From positions 1 to 43,857 of the forward strand of contig JAKSMV010000026.1 of assembly GCA_024400425.1 (NCBI GenBank): a stretch of 43,857 bases of DNA, written 5' to 3'. The notes below the pieces were generated by a model. The model made no database searches. It saw nothing but the letters and a program-made list of their open reading frames with translations, and was not told the origin of the DNA. The position numbers and the translations under genes were made by a program. Positions 32,188 to 41,100 of the stretch are shown here, piece by piece (the first letter of the stretch is position 1; each line of letters opens with the position of its first letter). This DNA comes from Bacteroidales bacterium (GTDB taxonomy: Bacteria; Bacteroidota; Bacteroidia; Bacteroidales; F082).

Positions 32188-32195
32188 CAAAGATA
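32188..32195 (-). promoter_or_regulatory. -7 box of the DUF6266 gene (TATCTTTG)
   Basis: CAAAGATA on the plus strand lies 9 bp before the minus-strand ATG, implying a leader of only a few bases. Confidence 0.6.
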
Positions 32196-32257
32196 GATAA
32201 AATACCCGGAAAATGCCAATAGATATAGTAAAGTTAAACCATAATGTTTTTTTTCTC

Positions 32258-32284
32258 TATTTTTGTGCCGATAAAATATATTTG
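32258..32284 (+). promoter_or_regulatory. Tandem -7 boxes of the sigma/caspase operon
   Basis: TATTTTTG at 32258-32265 and TATATTTG at 32277-32284 are both TAnnTTTG matches, 11 bp apart, 64 and 45 bp upstream of the sigma factor ATG. The operon may therefore have two start sites. Confidence 0.55.
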
Positions 32285-32329
32285 CAAGCAGGTGGTAACT
32301 ATGCCAAAAGTATCGGGTAATTTGTAAAA

Positions 32330-32914
32330 ATGAACGAGAAAAGAATTACATACTATAGTCATCTTTCAGATAAGGACATCGTCAAATTGCTACTGGCAAA
32401 CGATGCAGAGGCTATCGAGTACGTTTTCTTCTGCCGTTGTGAAAACCTCTTTTCCCATATCTCCAACACTGTCGTTTGTACACTGAACAGTAAAGATGAA
32501 TTGGTCAATGAGTTCTTCCTCTATTTGAGTTCCGATGATTGGCGTCGCTTGAGGCAGTTCCAATTCAAATCATCTATTGACACTTGGCTTACCATCGTTG
32601 CTATTCGTTTTTTCAAAAGTAAAGAGGAGGCCGAACTGCCTAAAACAGTTGAACTCAACGAACAAGACCTTTGTGCCGTAAAGAAGAAGGCTGATGATTT
32701 TGACATCATCTACGAGCTTTCAAGGGTCGAACTCTATGAGGCTATTGAAAAACTGAAGAATTCACGTGAGCGTTGTGCCTTGTTGGGCGTTCTCGCAGGG
32801 AAAAGTGCCGATAAGGTTGCTGGAGAAATGGGATGCAGTGTCATGGCTGTATATAATTTGATAAAAAAGGCGAAGAAAGCCTTGAAAAAGATAATGAAAG
32901 GAAAATGGGAATGA
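32330..32914 (+). CDS. Sigma-70-family (ECF-like) sigma factor
   Basis: This is a 194-residue sigma factor. Region 2 (about 15-95) includes LLANDAEAIEYVFF, SKDELVNEFFLYL and FQFKSSIDTWLTIVAIRFF. Region 4 (about 140-185) has LKNSRERCALLGVLAGKSADKVAGEMGCSVMAVYNLIKKAKKAL, a clear helix-turn-helix. The layout suits an ECF-type sigma factor with a short linker. Related sigma genes sit beside caspase-fold genes in other Bacteroidota (family knowledge). The next gene starts at ATGA overlapping its stop. It probably responds to an envelope signal and transcribes this operon or surface genes nearby. Confidence 0.88.
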   Translation: MNEKRITYYSHLSDKDIVKLLLANDAEAIEYVFFCRCENLFSHISNTVVCTLNSKDELVNEFFLYLSSDDWRRLRQFQFKSSIDTWLTIVAIRFFKSKEEAELPKTVELNEQDLCAVKKKADDFDIIYELSRVELYEAIEKLKNSRERCALLGVLAGKSADKVAGEMGCSVMAVYNLIKKAKKALKKIMKGKWE

Positions 32915-33687
32915 AAAAAGACGACTTTGAAGTTGATGACGAGATGCTGGCCTGTTTCCTTGAAGGCAAGCTGGCTGGGGATGAAAAACGTGCAGTGGAG
33001 GCTTATCTCGCTGATCATAGCGAGACGATGGAGGCCTTGATGTTGGCTCGTTACGAGCTGGGACTTCGCAGTGTAAAACGTCGCTTTTATTTACATAGCA
33101 TCATCGCATTGGTTTTGATCGTCGTTCTTAGTTTGCTTGCCTGGAGACTGTTGACACCTATACAGATGAAAGTCAATGTCACGGAAGATGCGACATTTGC
33201 CATTCCAAGGCTTCCGTTTGAGAGTGGTGTATTGCAGTGTGAATATGCAGGCAACGCCTTGCAACGTATCACTATCACGAACGAGAACAGGACGGTGTTC
33301 TTGAACGACATACCCTATCTCAATAAAAGGCATCCCGTGCATCTTGTCTTTGAATCTGCGGGTTATCAGACCATCGATACCATCCTGAAGGCACAGAAAT
33401 CAGTCGAACTTCACATCCGTCGCAATAACGACTTGGGTGTAGTGTTTGGGAGGGTGTGCGATATTGAGACCTGCCAGCCTGTTGAAGGGGCAACCGTGAG
33501 CTTGCTTGAATTTTCGACCACAACCGATACGTTGGGCCAGTTTAGGATTGAAATTCCATTTGCAAAGCAGGATGAGTCGCAACGTGTGCTGGTCACAAAA
33601 AAAGGTTATCTCACTTGGGATGCCATGTACCGACCTTCGGCAACTGAACCATGGCTTATAAGCATGGAGAAAGGAGAGAGACCATGA
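32911..33687 (+). CDS. Membrane anti-sigma-like protein with carboxypeptidase-regulatory C terminus
   Basis: This is a 258-residue protein starting at 32911 (ATGA overlap with the sigma stop; an ATG two codons upstream is the alternative). The N terminus has the pattern of anti-sigma N-terminal domains (DDEMLACFLEGKLAGDEKRAVEAYLADH) but lacks the zinc-binding His/Cys of ZAS proteins. A transmembrane helix spans about 62-82. The periplasmic part has a beta domain and a CarboxypepD_reg-like domain (VFGRVCDIETCQPVEGATVSL...DTLGQFRIEIP). It probably holds the sigma factor at the membrane and releases it on an outside signal. Its stop overlaps the next start by 4 bp, so translation is coupled again. 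Confidence 0.8.
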   Translation: MKKDDFEVDDEMLACFLEGKLAGDEKRAVEAYLADHSETMEALMLARYELGLRSVKRRFYLHSIIALVLIVVLSLLAWRLLTPIQMKVNVTEDATFAIPRLPFESGVLQCEYAGNALQRITITNENRTVFLNDIPYLNKRHPVHLVFESAGYQTIDTILKAQKSVELHIRRNNDLGVVFGRVCDIETCQPVEGATVSLLEFSTTTDTLGQFRIEIPFAKQDESQRVLVTKKGYLTWDAMYRPSATEPWLISMEKGERP

Positions 33688-34928
33688 GAAACCTATTGCT
33701 ATTCTTTTTGCTTTTCAGCATGCCGATCTTTGGACAGGTGGTCCAATATGGTCGGGTTGTGGTGTCTGATGATAGAGGCACCCCTTTGTCAGGCGTATCG
33801 TTAGTCGTTCCCTCTGAGCACGACTGCCAACCGACAATGAGCGATGGCAATGGCCGTTTTCGCCTTTGCTTCGCCAAGCATCATGTCGGTGATGTGGTTG
33901 AGGGAATTGAAGTGAAGAAACCTGGCTACGAAGTGGTGAATGTGCACGTCGTGCGAAATTGGACACTGACCAATGCCGATACGCTTGATATTTTCATGGC
34001 CGATATATCAATGGTGAGAACGGCAAGAATGCGTTATTACGGTTTGAGTGGATTGTATTCCAATAGCGGTTACGAAGGCATAGATGGGCAATTGTTCGAA
34101 GTTGAATCGCCTGTCTATAGTTTCAACATCAGCCGATATAACAAAGGTATCGTTCCTTCTGACGTGGACCTCGACATCCCCATGACCGATGTGGTGAACG
34201 ACAAGACTTTTGCGGTTATCATCGCCAACGAAGACTACCAGAAAGAACAGGACGTTCCCTTCGCCATTCATGATGGCGAGGTCTTCAAGGAATATTGCAT
34301 GACGCTTTGGGGCATCCCCGAAGAGAACATCCATCTAGTGACCAACGCTACACTTAACGACATGAGGTATGAGGTAGATTGGCTTGAGGCCACTATTGAG
34401 GCCTATAATGGCGAAGCTCGGGGCATCTTCTACTATTCGGGGCATGGCATCCCCGACGAGATGAGCCGAAGCGCCTTCTTGCTTCCTGTTGACGGCTATG
34501 GCTCCAACATGGAATCAAGTTTCGGATTGGATGCCCTCTATGCCCAGTTGGGTTTGGCCGATTCGGAGTTGATGATGTATTTCTTTGATGCCTGCTTCAG
34601 TGGAGCGACACGTGAAGGTAACATGCTGGCCGAAAGTAGAGGAGTGGCTATCAACTCGACAAACGGCAAACTTTGTGGCAATGCCTTGGCTTTTTCTGCT
34701 GCCTTGGGCTACGAAACGGCCAATGCATATAAGGAAAAGTCGCACGGGCTCTTCACCTATTATTTGCTGAAGATTCTGAAGGAAAGCGCTGGAGAGGTCA
34801 CGGCTGGCGAACTTGCCGATTACCTTAATGAGAATGTCGCTCGCATGTCGGTCTTTGAGGGCTTCAAGGCACAGCATCCTTCGGCTGAAGGCGTGATGAA
34901 TGAATGGAGAAACATAAAACTAAAATAA
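33684..34928 (+). CDS. Secreted caspase-fold (C14) protease with CarboxypepD_reg-like domain
   Basis: This is a 414-residue protein with an N-terminal signal peptide (RNLLLFFLLFSMPIFGQ). A short beta-sandwich domain (about 18-105; GRVVVSDDRGTPLSGVSLVV...SDGNGRFRLCF) resembles a carboxypeptidase-regulatory-like domain. The C14 caspase domain (about 170-410) has the catalytic dyad H254 (FYYSGHG) and C304 (FFDACFSG), with FAVIIANEDYQ as its first strand. The acidic residues next to the Cys (DACFSG) are typical of metacaspase-like enzymes, so cleavage after basic residues is likely (inference). Because it is exported, it acts in the envelope or outside rather than killing the cell from within. 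The start at 33684 overlaps the upstream stop as ATGA. Confidence 0.9.
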   Translation: MRNLLLFFLLFSMPIFGQVVQYGRVVVSDDRGTPLSGVSLVVPSEHDCQPTMSDGNGRFRLCFAKHHVGDVVEGIEVKKPGYEVVNVHVVRNWTLTNADTLDIFMADISMVRTARMRYYGLSGLYSNSGYEGIDGQLFEVESPVYSFNISRYNKGIVPSDVDLDIPMTDVVNDKTFAVIIANEDYQKEQDVPFAIHDGEVFKEYCMTLWGIPEENIHLVTNATLNDMRYEVDWLEATIEAYNGEARGIFYYSGHGIPDEMSRSAFLLPVDGYGSNMESSFGLDALYAQLGLADSELMMYFFDACFSGATREGNMLAESRGVAINSTNGKLCGNALAFSAALGYETANAYKEKSHGLFTYYLLKILKESAGEVTAGELADYLNENVARMSVFEGFKAQHPSAEGVMNEWRNIKLK

Positions 34929-34931
34929 GCC

Positions 34932-35750
34932 ATGAGAATATTGAACTATTTTTTGGTATTGCTGGCTTGTTGTCTGGGAAAAGCACTCACCGCCCAAGAG
35001 GCTGCATGTATTGTCAAGGCTTATCCGCGAGGGAAGACCATAGCCGTGGAATACGACCTTAATGCGGATGCCGACTTTGTGCGATTGTCCGTCTCGTTGG
35101 ATGGCGGACTCACTTACCGTGGACCATTGCAACAGGTGGAAGGCGACGTTAGCGATGTCAAAGCAGGCTTTGGCCGTCTTATCGTGTGGGATGTACTCAA
35201 AGAGTGGGGCACCGATACCTTCGAATACGAGAATGTGCGTTTCAAGTTGAGCGTGAAGCTGAAGGAACGTTGGCGTCGTGAGACCTTTGTTACGCTCAAT
35301 GCCGCTTTCGCTCCGTATCCGCAATGCTCGTTCGGATTCACCGTAGGGCAGTTGCGTCGCTTTGGCTGGTTCGCCAGCTTGATGTCAAATGGCAACTTCT
35401 CAGGGTTCCAGTCTGACGGCACTTGTGATGCGCAAGGTTTCTTGCCCGATGGCCATCTGATGACCTACACGGGAGAGGTCTCGAAGATGCGCCTTTCTGT
35501 CATGGCGGGTGGTTTGATGCGTGTGACTGGACCTTTGGTGGCGCGTGTCGGTATAGGCTATGGTAACCGCACCGTGAGATGGCATACCATGGACGGAGGG
35601 TGGTATCGCAATACTTCCTACAGCAGGCAAGGCATCGACCTTTCGGCTGGCGTTCAACTGCATTGGCGTGGGCTTGTCGTCACCGCCGAAGCGGTCACCA
35701 CTCAATTTCAATATGTAGAAACTAAAATCGGATTAGGATATGCGTTTTAA
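34932..35750 (+). CDS. Predicted outer-membrane or periplasmic beta-rich protein
   Basis: This is a 272-residue protein with a signal peptide (RILNYFLVLLACCLGKALTAQ). Residues 22-115 look like a beta-sandwich (VKAYPRGKTIAVEYDLNADADFVRLSVSLDGG), common in front of FISUMP-type proteins in this phylum. The rest (about 120-272) has alternating hydrophobic strands and ends with YVETKIGLGYAF, an aromatic C terminus as in small beta-barrels. The family is not recognised by name. It lies 3 bp after the caspase gene and overlaps the next gene by 11 bp, so it belongs to the same operon. Confidence 0.75.
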   Translation: MRILNYFLVLLACCLGKALTAQEAACIVKAYPRGKTIAVEYDLNADADFVRLSVSLDGGLTYRGPLQQVEGDVSDVKAGFGRLIVWDVLKEWGTDTFEYENVRFKLSVKLKERWRRETFVTLNAAFAPYPQCSFGFTVGQLRRFGWFASLMSNGNFSGFQSDGTCDAQGFLPDGHLMTYTGEVSKMRLSVMAGGLMRVTGPLVARVGIGYGNRTVRWHTMDGGWYRNTSYSRQGIDLSAGVQLHWRGLVVTAEAVTTQFQYVETKIGLGYAF

Positions 35751-37503
35751 AACATTTATCATCACATTTTTGTGCTTGGTCTCTTTGTTTTCGTGCGTCA
35801 AAGATCAACAACCTGTTACACAAAGCTTCTCTATTGTGGAAGAAAAGGAATTCATCATGGTAGGTGCCGACAGCGCGGCCATTCATGGCGAATATGTTTA
35901 TCCCGGTATTGTCAACAGCATGAAGATTCGGGTGAGTACTGACCAAAACCTACATGGATCCGTAGATTACCCAATTTTATTCAGTAACGGAACGTATATT
36001 GTGACAATCAATGATTTGCAAGCGGGTACCATTTATTATTACCGATATATTGTTAATCTTGGTGCTACGCAAGACTGGCAAAGCGAGGTCTTCTCGTTTG
36101 TGACGGCTTCTGAATTTCCCATTGTCGAAACGTTGGAAGTGCTGATGATTGACAGTTTGGTAGCTCGGGTAAAGGCTGCGGTAGTCTATGACGGAGGCGC
36201 AGAAGTGACGGAGCGAGGAGTGTGCTGGAACGACTATGGCGACCCGACAACCGACGACTTCAAAATCGCACATGCCGAAGGCGGGTTGGGCGAATACACC
36301 TGCCGCTTGACGGGATTGCTTCCTTTTGTGAAATATTATGTTCGTGCCTATGCCAAAAACGAGCACGGTACTAGTTACGGTGCGGTTATCGAATTTGTGA
36401 CCGGTGAAGAGATCAACCTTCCCACCGTGGTGACTGTGGAAATCACCGATGCAACTTCAACGGCAGCTTCATGCTTTTGCCATGTTGTTGATGATGGAGG
36501 TGCTGAAGTATATGAACGTGGTGCATGTTGGAGCACTTCGGCGCATCCCAACATAGCTGATTATGTTTTTGCTCACGGCAGCGGTTTGGGTGATTATGTT
36601 GTTATCATGAGGGATTTGACACCCAAAACAACTTATTATGTCCGCGCATACGCCAAAAACAGCAAGGGGGTCAATTATGGTGAGGAGTTGAGTTTTGAAA
36701 CCAATGAGAATTTGACACCTCCACCTGGCGCGATGCATGGACTCATTACTGTTGGCGAAGGCCGGAAGGTATGGTTTTCGCAAGGCAACCTTCAGTATCA
36801 AGCATCCACCAACACGTGGCGTTTTGCAGAAAATCAATATGAATATGTTGGAAACGACAATGTTAACATTGCACCAGACTATGAGGGCTGGATTGACCTT
36901 TTTGGCTATGCAACGAGCGGCTATGAACATGGCTCGGCGTGTTATCAACCATGGAGTACTTCAGATAATCCTGATTCATATATGGCTTATGGCGTTGAAG
37001 GTTCCCAATTGTATGACATGTCGGGTAAGGCTGACTGGGGATATAACGATATCATGGGAGATGGTGAAGGCAAATGGCGTACATTGACGATGGAAGAATG
37101 GGACTATCTATTACATCAGCGCAACACTCCATCAGGTATTCGTTTTGCCAAAGCCCAGGTGTATGGCGTCAATGGTTTGCTTATTCTTCCTGATGAATGG
37201 AGCAATGCAGTGTATTACCTGAATAATGTCAACCAATTTGCAGCCAGTTTCAACTGTAATGTTATCGGACACGAATGGATTTTCTATCTGCAACCGAATG
37301 GTGCGGTTTTCTTGCCGGCAAGCGGGATTCGAGAAGTATGCACTGTTTCGGCGGCAGGCGCATGTGGTTATTACTATTCCTCTGAATGTGTCCGTGATAA
37401 ATCGTATGGAATCAACTTTGATTTTGACGACGTCTATGAACAAACCCTTTTCCTCAACTATGGAAAGGCCGTTCGTTTGGTTCGGGATGTTGAGGGAAAA
37501 TAA
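35740..37503 (+). CDS. Lipoprotein with FN3-like repeats and FISUMP/SUMF1-like C-terminal domain
   Basis: This is a 587-residue lipoprotein (RFKTFIITFLCLVSLFSC). After the signal come two to three fibronectin-III-like repeats (about 30-325), each ending in patterns such as TYYVRAYAKNSKGVNYGEELSFET and KYYVRAYAKNEHGTSYGAVIEFVT. The C-terminal domain (about 330-587; WFSQGNLQYQASTNTWRFAE, GWIDLFGYATSGYEHG, WRTLTMEEWDYLL, AVFLPASGIREV, GKAVRLVRD) is the FISUMP-like module abundant in Bacteroidota and Fibrobacter surface proteins. It is probably exposed on the surface and may bind a ligand or a cell-wall or host polymer. It is the last gene of the sigma/caspase operon. Confidence 0.87.
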   Translation: MRFKTFIITFLCLVSLFSCVKDQQPVTQSFSIVEEKEFIMVGADSAAIHGEYVYPGIVNSMKIRVSTDQNLHGSVDYPILFSNGTYIVTINDLQAGTIYYYRYIVNLGATQDWQSEVFSFVTASEFPIVETLEVLMIDSLVARVKAAVVYDGGAEVTERGVCWNDYGDPTTDDFKIAHAEGGLGEYTCRLTGLLPFVKYYVRAYAKNEHGTSYGAVIEFVTGEEINLPTVVTVEITDATSTAASCFCHVVDDGGAEVYERGACWSTSAHPNIADYVFAHGSGLGDYVVIMRDLTPKTTYYVRAYAKNSKGVNYGEELSFETNENLTPPPGAMHGLITVGEGRKVWFSQGNLQYQASTNTWRFAENQYEYVGNDNVNIAPDYEGWIDLFGYATSGYEHGSACYQPWSTSDNPDSYMAYGVEGSQLYDMSGKADWGYNDIMGDGEGKWRTLTMEEWDYLLHQRNTPSGIRFAKAQVYGVNGLLILPDEWSNAVYYLNNVNQFAASFNCNVIGHEWIFYLQPNGAVFLPASGIREVCTVSAAGACGYYYSSECVRDKSYGINFDFDDVYEQTLFLNYGKAVRLVRDVEGK

Positions 37504-37547
37504 ATTTTTCGTTTAAGGGGACTAAATTTTTATTTCCTGCCCTCTAA

Positions 37548-37583
37548 TGCTTCATATAAGGGGTGTTTCCCATAAATGAAGCA
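37548..37583 (+). promoter_or_regulatory. Hairpin ending just before the HTH gene start codon
   Basis: TGCTTCAT (37548-37555) and ATGAAGCA (37576-37583) are perfect complements, with inner GGG/CCC pairing. They end 2 bp before the ATG at 37586. The structure could be an operator for the encoded HTH protein, a terminator of the previous operon, or a translation-blocking hairpin. I cannot decide between these from sequence alone. Confidence 0.45.
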
Positions 37584-37585
37584 AT

Positions 37586-37837
37586 ATGGCAGAGGACAAG
37601 AACATTCAGAAAGACCAATCCATTCATATTGGTCAATGTATTAAAGCCGAGCTGGAACGGCAAGGTCGTTCCATTACTTGGCTTGCAGGTGAAGTGCATT
37701 GCACACGCGAAAACCTTTACAAACTTTTACGCAACCCTTGGATTAGTACGGACATGCTTTTCAGGGTGAGCGAAGCTTTGAGTCATGATTTTTTTGAGGA
37801 ATATTCAAAATTATTAAGTTTTAATTGTGCAAAATAA
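37586..37837 (+). CDS. Small XRE-like helix-turn-helix protein
   Basis: This is an 83-residue protein. A Lys/Asp-rich start precedes a helix-turn-helix of the lambda-repressor type (IGQCIKAELERQGRSITWLAGEVHCTRENLYKLLRNPWISTDMLFRVSEALSHDFFEEYSKLL). The HTH has the usual Leu spacing. Such short HTH proteins are common in Bacteroidales and are probably DNA-binding regulators. It is flanked by the FISUMP lipoprotein upstream (82-bp gap) and the giant surface protein downstream (280-bp gap). It may regulate one or both neighbours, consistent with the palindrome over its own leader. Confidence 0.75.
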   Translation: MAEDKNIQKDQSIHIGQCIKAELERQGRSITWLAGEVHCTRENLYKLLRNPWISTDMLFRVSEALSHDFFEEYSKLLSFNCAK

Positions 37838-38117
37838 TATGATTTTTGTTAATTAAATAGATAATCTATTGTAATAATTTGCTTAATTCATAGATGCTAA
37901 AAGTTACGCATCTTCAGGAATCTTCAAATAACATTATTCATATTTTTGAATTCGAAAAGTTAACTATTTCGTATAGGGATTAATTTGATATGGTTGAGGT
38001 GATTACGATACTAACGGATAAGGAATTCCACATTGGAAAATGCGTTACAGAGGAGCTTAAGATATCAAACCAAGCACAAAACACAAAATAATAAATATGT
38101 AATTAAAAAAACTAACT
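37838..38117 (+). promoter_or_regulatory. A/T-rich 280-bp gap before the giant gene
   Basis: This gap holds a TATTTTTG box (37941-37948), which would give a leader of about 165 nt for the gene at 38118. It also holds a short hairpin AGATGC/GCATCT (37892-37913) before the box. The rest is A/T-rich with no reading frame that I can support. Confidence 0.45.
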
Positions 38118-41100
38118 ATGAAAAGTAAAGTTTTACTAATGGGGAAAACATTGCGTTTCGCCCTACTCATCTTGTTGTTTGGGACTGTTGGGGTGGCAAA
38201 AGACATGGCGCAAATTAACACCTATGCATCGACAGTTCCGATAAAGGACACAATTGAAGCGGAAATTGTAGGAACCATACCCTACAACGAAGATTTCATG
38301 ACCCAAGAAGAGGTTATGGAACGAAATTATGCCATCACTTCATTCAGAATGATAGACGCAGGAACTGTGGCGGTTCTCACGGGTGCTTCAGATATGATTC
38401 TCTTGTATTCGCTGAGTCAAAATCAAATACTGTGTAAAATTCAACTGCCCATTACTGCTAGAGCATTTGAATATGACAATAATCTCTTTCATGTGATAGG
38501 GGACAGAACATATTTGTCAATAGACTCAGATGGAAGGGTCCATGAAAGAGAGGATTTTCAGCAACCGAACAAGGAAATCTTTATTATTACGGATTTGAAA
38601 ATTATTGATGGTCAGCCTGTTATTCATGAATGCGATGCAAAAACCTATAGCATAACTTCAGACGGGTTGCAGGAAATCGATACGTTCTATTATCATCATG
38701 AAAGAGGTTCTAAGATTCATCCAAAATACATTGATGAAAATAGTTTCGTTTTATATGGTGAAACACCTTCTAGAAGGGGAAGTATCAATGTTTCGATGGA
38801 ATCCCTAGGACTGGAGGGTAAATTATCATGTCTCGATTACGTAAGTGTCAATGATGATTATATTGCAATAAACCTGCAAACAACTTGTAACCATATAGGT
38901 GGTTTTGTAAAGAGCTATCTGTTGGTGCTTAATCCTGACGGGGAACTGATTAACCTCGTTGAAGTCCCTATTAATTTCCTGTCATATATACATAAACCAT
39001 TTCTGTACAAGGACAATGCTTGGTATTACGCATTTTCTGGACAAGAAGGCATCTCTATCTACAAAATTGACAAGAACACGAACAAAATAGATAGTCCTGA
39101 CCCATTTGTGTTGTCAGACGAGAATTTAAACCATTCCTATTGTGCACCTGAAAATAGAATTTCTCGTGAAGATACGCACAATGACTCTACGAGAGGAAAT
39201 TGGAGAACCATCACCCAAGCATGGTACAATGCACATCAATATTGCACATTGGAGTGGACTCCTATACCGGCTAATTTGGCCACATCATGCACTTGGGTTG
39301 GTGGGTCAGGTTATATTATAACACCTATTACAAATTATTATTACACAGAAACCGGAGTCCCCTATAAATGGGGTGGGTTTACGGATCGTATGTCTTTTAA
39401 GTCTCTTGCTTCTGAAGGTAAATACACGGGAAATCGTGTTACCAGTTCGTCGACCTGTGGAGGAAATGCGTATTCATCAAACGCAGATACATATGTTATC
39501 GGCGTTGACTGTAGTGGATTCGTTTCTAATTGTTGGGAAATAGAACGTAATACTACTACTACTATCCCCAATATCTGTAATGATTATGGACTTGTTACAA
39601 CAGCGAGTAGCAGCACTTTCCAGAAGGGAGATGCGCTCAATAAATACAATAATCATGTGATGTTGTACACGGGACATAATAGTAGTAATCAAATTACCGT
39701 ATTCGAGTCTAGTGCCGCGGACTGGAAAACATCTGATAGAACATATAACACCAGCTATTTTTCAGGATATCATATTATGCGGCACCCCTATATGAGAAAC
39801 ATCATCCTGCGTTTAGGTAGTGACATTGTGTTGAGACAAAATGGTTCAACCGTAACAACTGTTACACGTGGTCAACCTTTAACAGTGAATTACAGTGTTA
39901 ATAATGCCGGCAGCCAAACCTGGTTGGGATATGTTTCCTTATGGATCGAACAATCGGATGGGACTCTGTCTTGTATTCAAGGTGAATCACAAAACGGTGT
40001 GACGTCGCTGGAGGCAGGTCGCTCGCAAAGTTTCACATTTTCAAATAATGGTGTCATTTCTCCTGTTGGTACGACAAAGTTATATGTCAAAGTGAAAAAT
40101 TTCAATGCTGGTGGTTATTATGGAGAACGAGATTATGATGTTGGTTCACTAACGGGTGCAAACCCTTTAGTATTTCAGATTGTTGAAGGAGGTGGTGGCG
40201 GTTCTGATTGCACTGTTGTTCCCGATTATGACTATTCAAGGACAGTATCCACTTCGTGGAACACCCATACTTCCTCTATAGAATCGGAATGCTGGAAAAT
40301 CTATAGATTTAGCGTCTCTCCGGATTATTCATATTGCTTCAAGACTGGTTGCGGTGATGGTGCTTCTGCTGATTTTGATACGAAATTGTTTCTTTACAAC
40401 TCAAATGGCACGCAAATAGCTTCCGATGACGACGGATGCAGCAATTATACCTCCAAAATTGAATACACTCCAGATGCGTCTGGATATGTGTATCTTAAAG
40501 TCGCTGGCTATTCTGATGAATATGGTAATTATACATTGGCTTATATAAAGAATTCCAATCATAATTGCACTGCTATTCCAGACTATGACTATTCTAAAAC
40601 GGCATATACTACATGGAGCACCCATACTTCCTCTATAGAATCGGAATGCTGGAAAATCTATAGATTTAGCGTCTCTCCGGATTATTCATATTGCTTCAAG
40701 ACTGGTTGCGGTGATGGTGCTTCTGCTGATTTTGATACACAATTGTATCTTTACAACCAAAATGGCACGGAGGTAGCTTTCGATGATGACGAATGCAGTA
40801 ATTATACCTCCAAAATTGAATACACTCCAAATGCATCAGGATATGTATATCTTAAAGTCGCTGGCTATTCTACCGAATATGGTGACTATACGTTGGCATA
40901 CAAAAAAGAACTATTAACTCCTATTACATATACAATATCAGTTTCGGCATCACCATCTGCTGCAGGAACCGTGTCGGGTGGTGGCCAATATGCTAGTGGC
41001 AATTCGTGCACACTGACAGCCACGGCCAATACAGGCTACACCTTCACACGTTGGACTAAGAACGGCAGTTCTGTTTCCACCAACCCTACCTACAGCTTCA

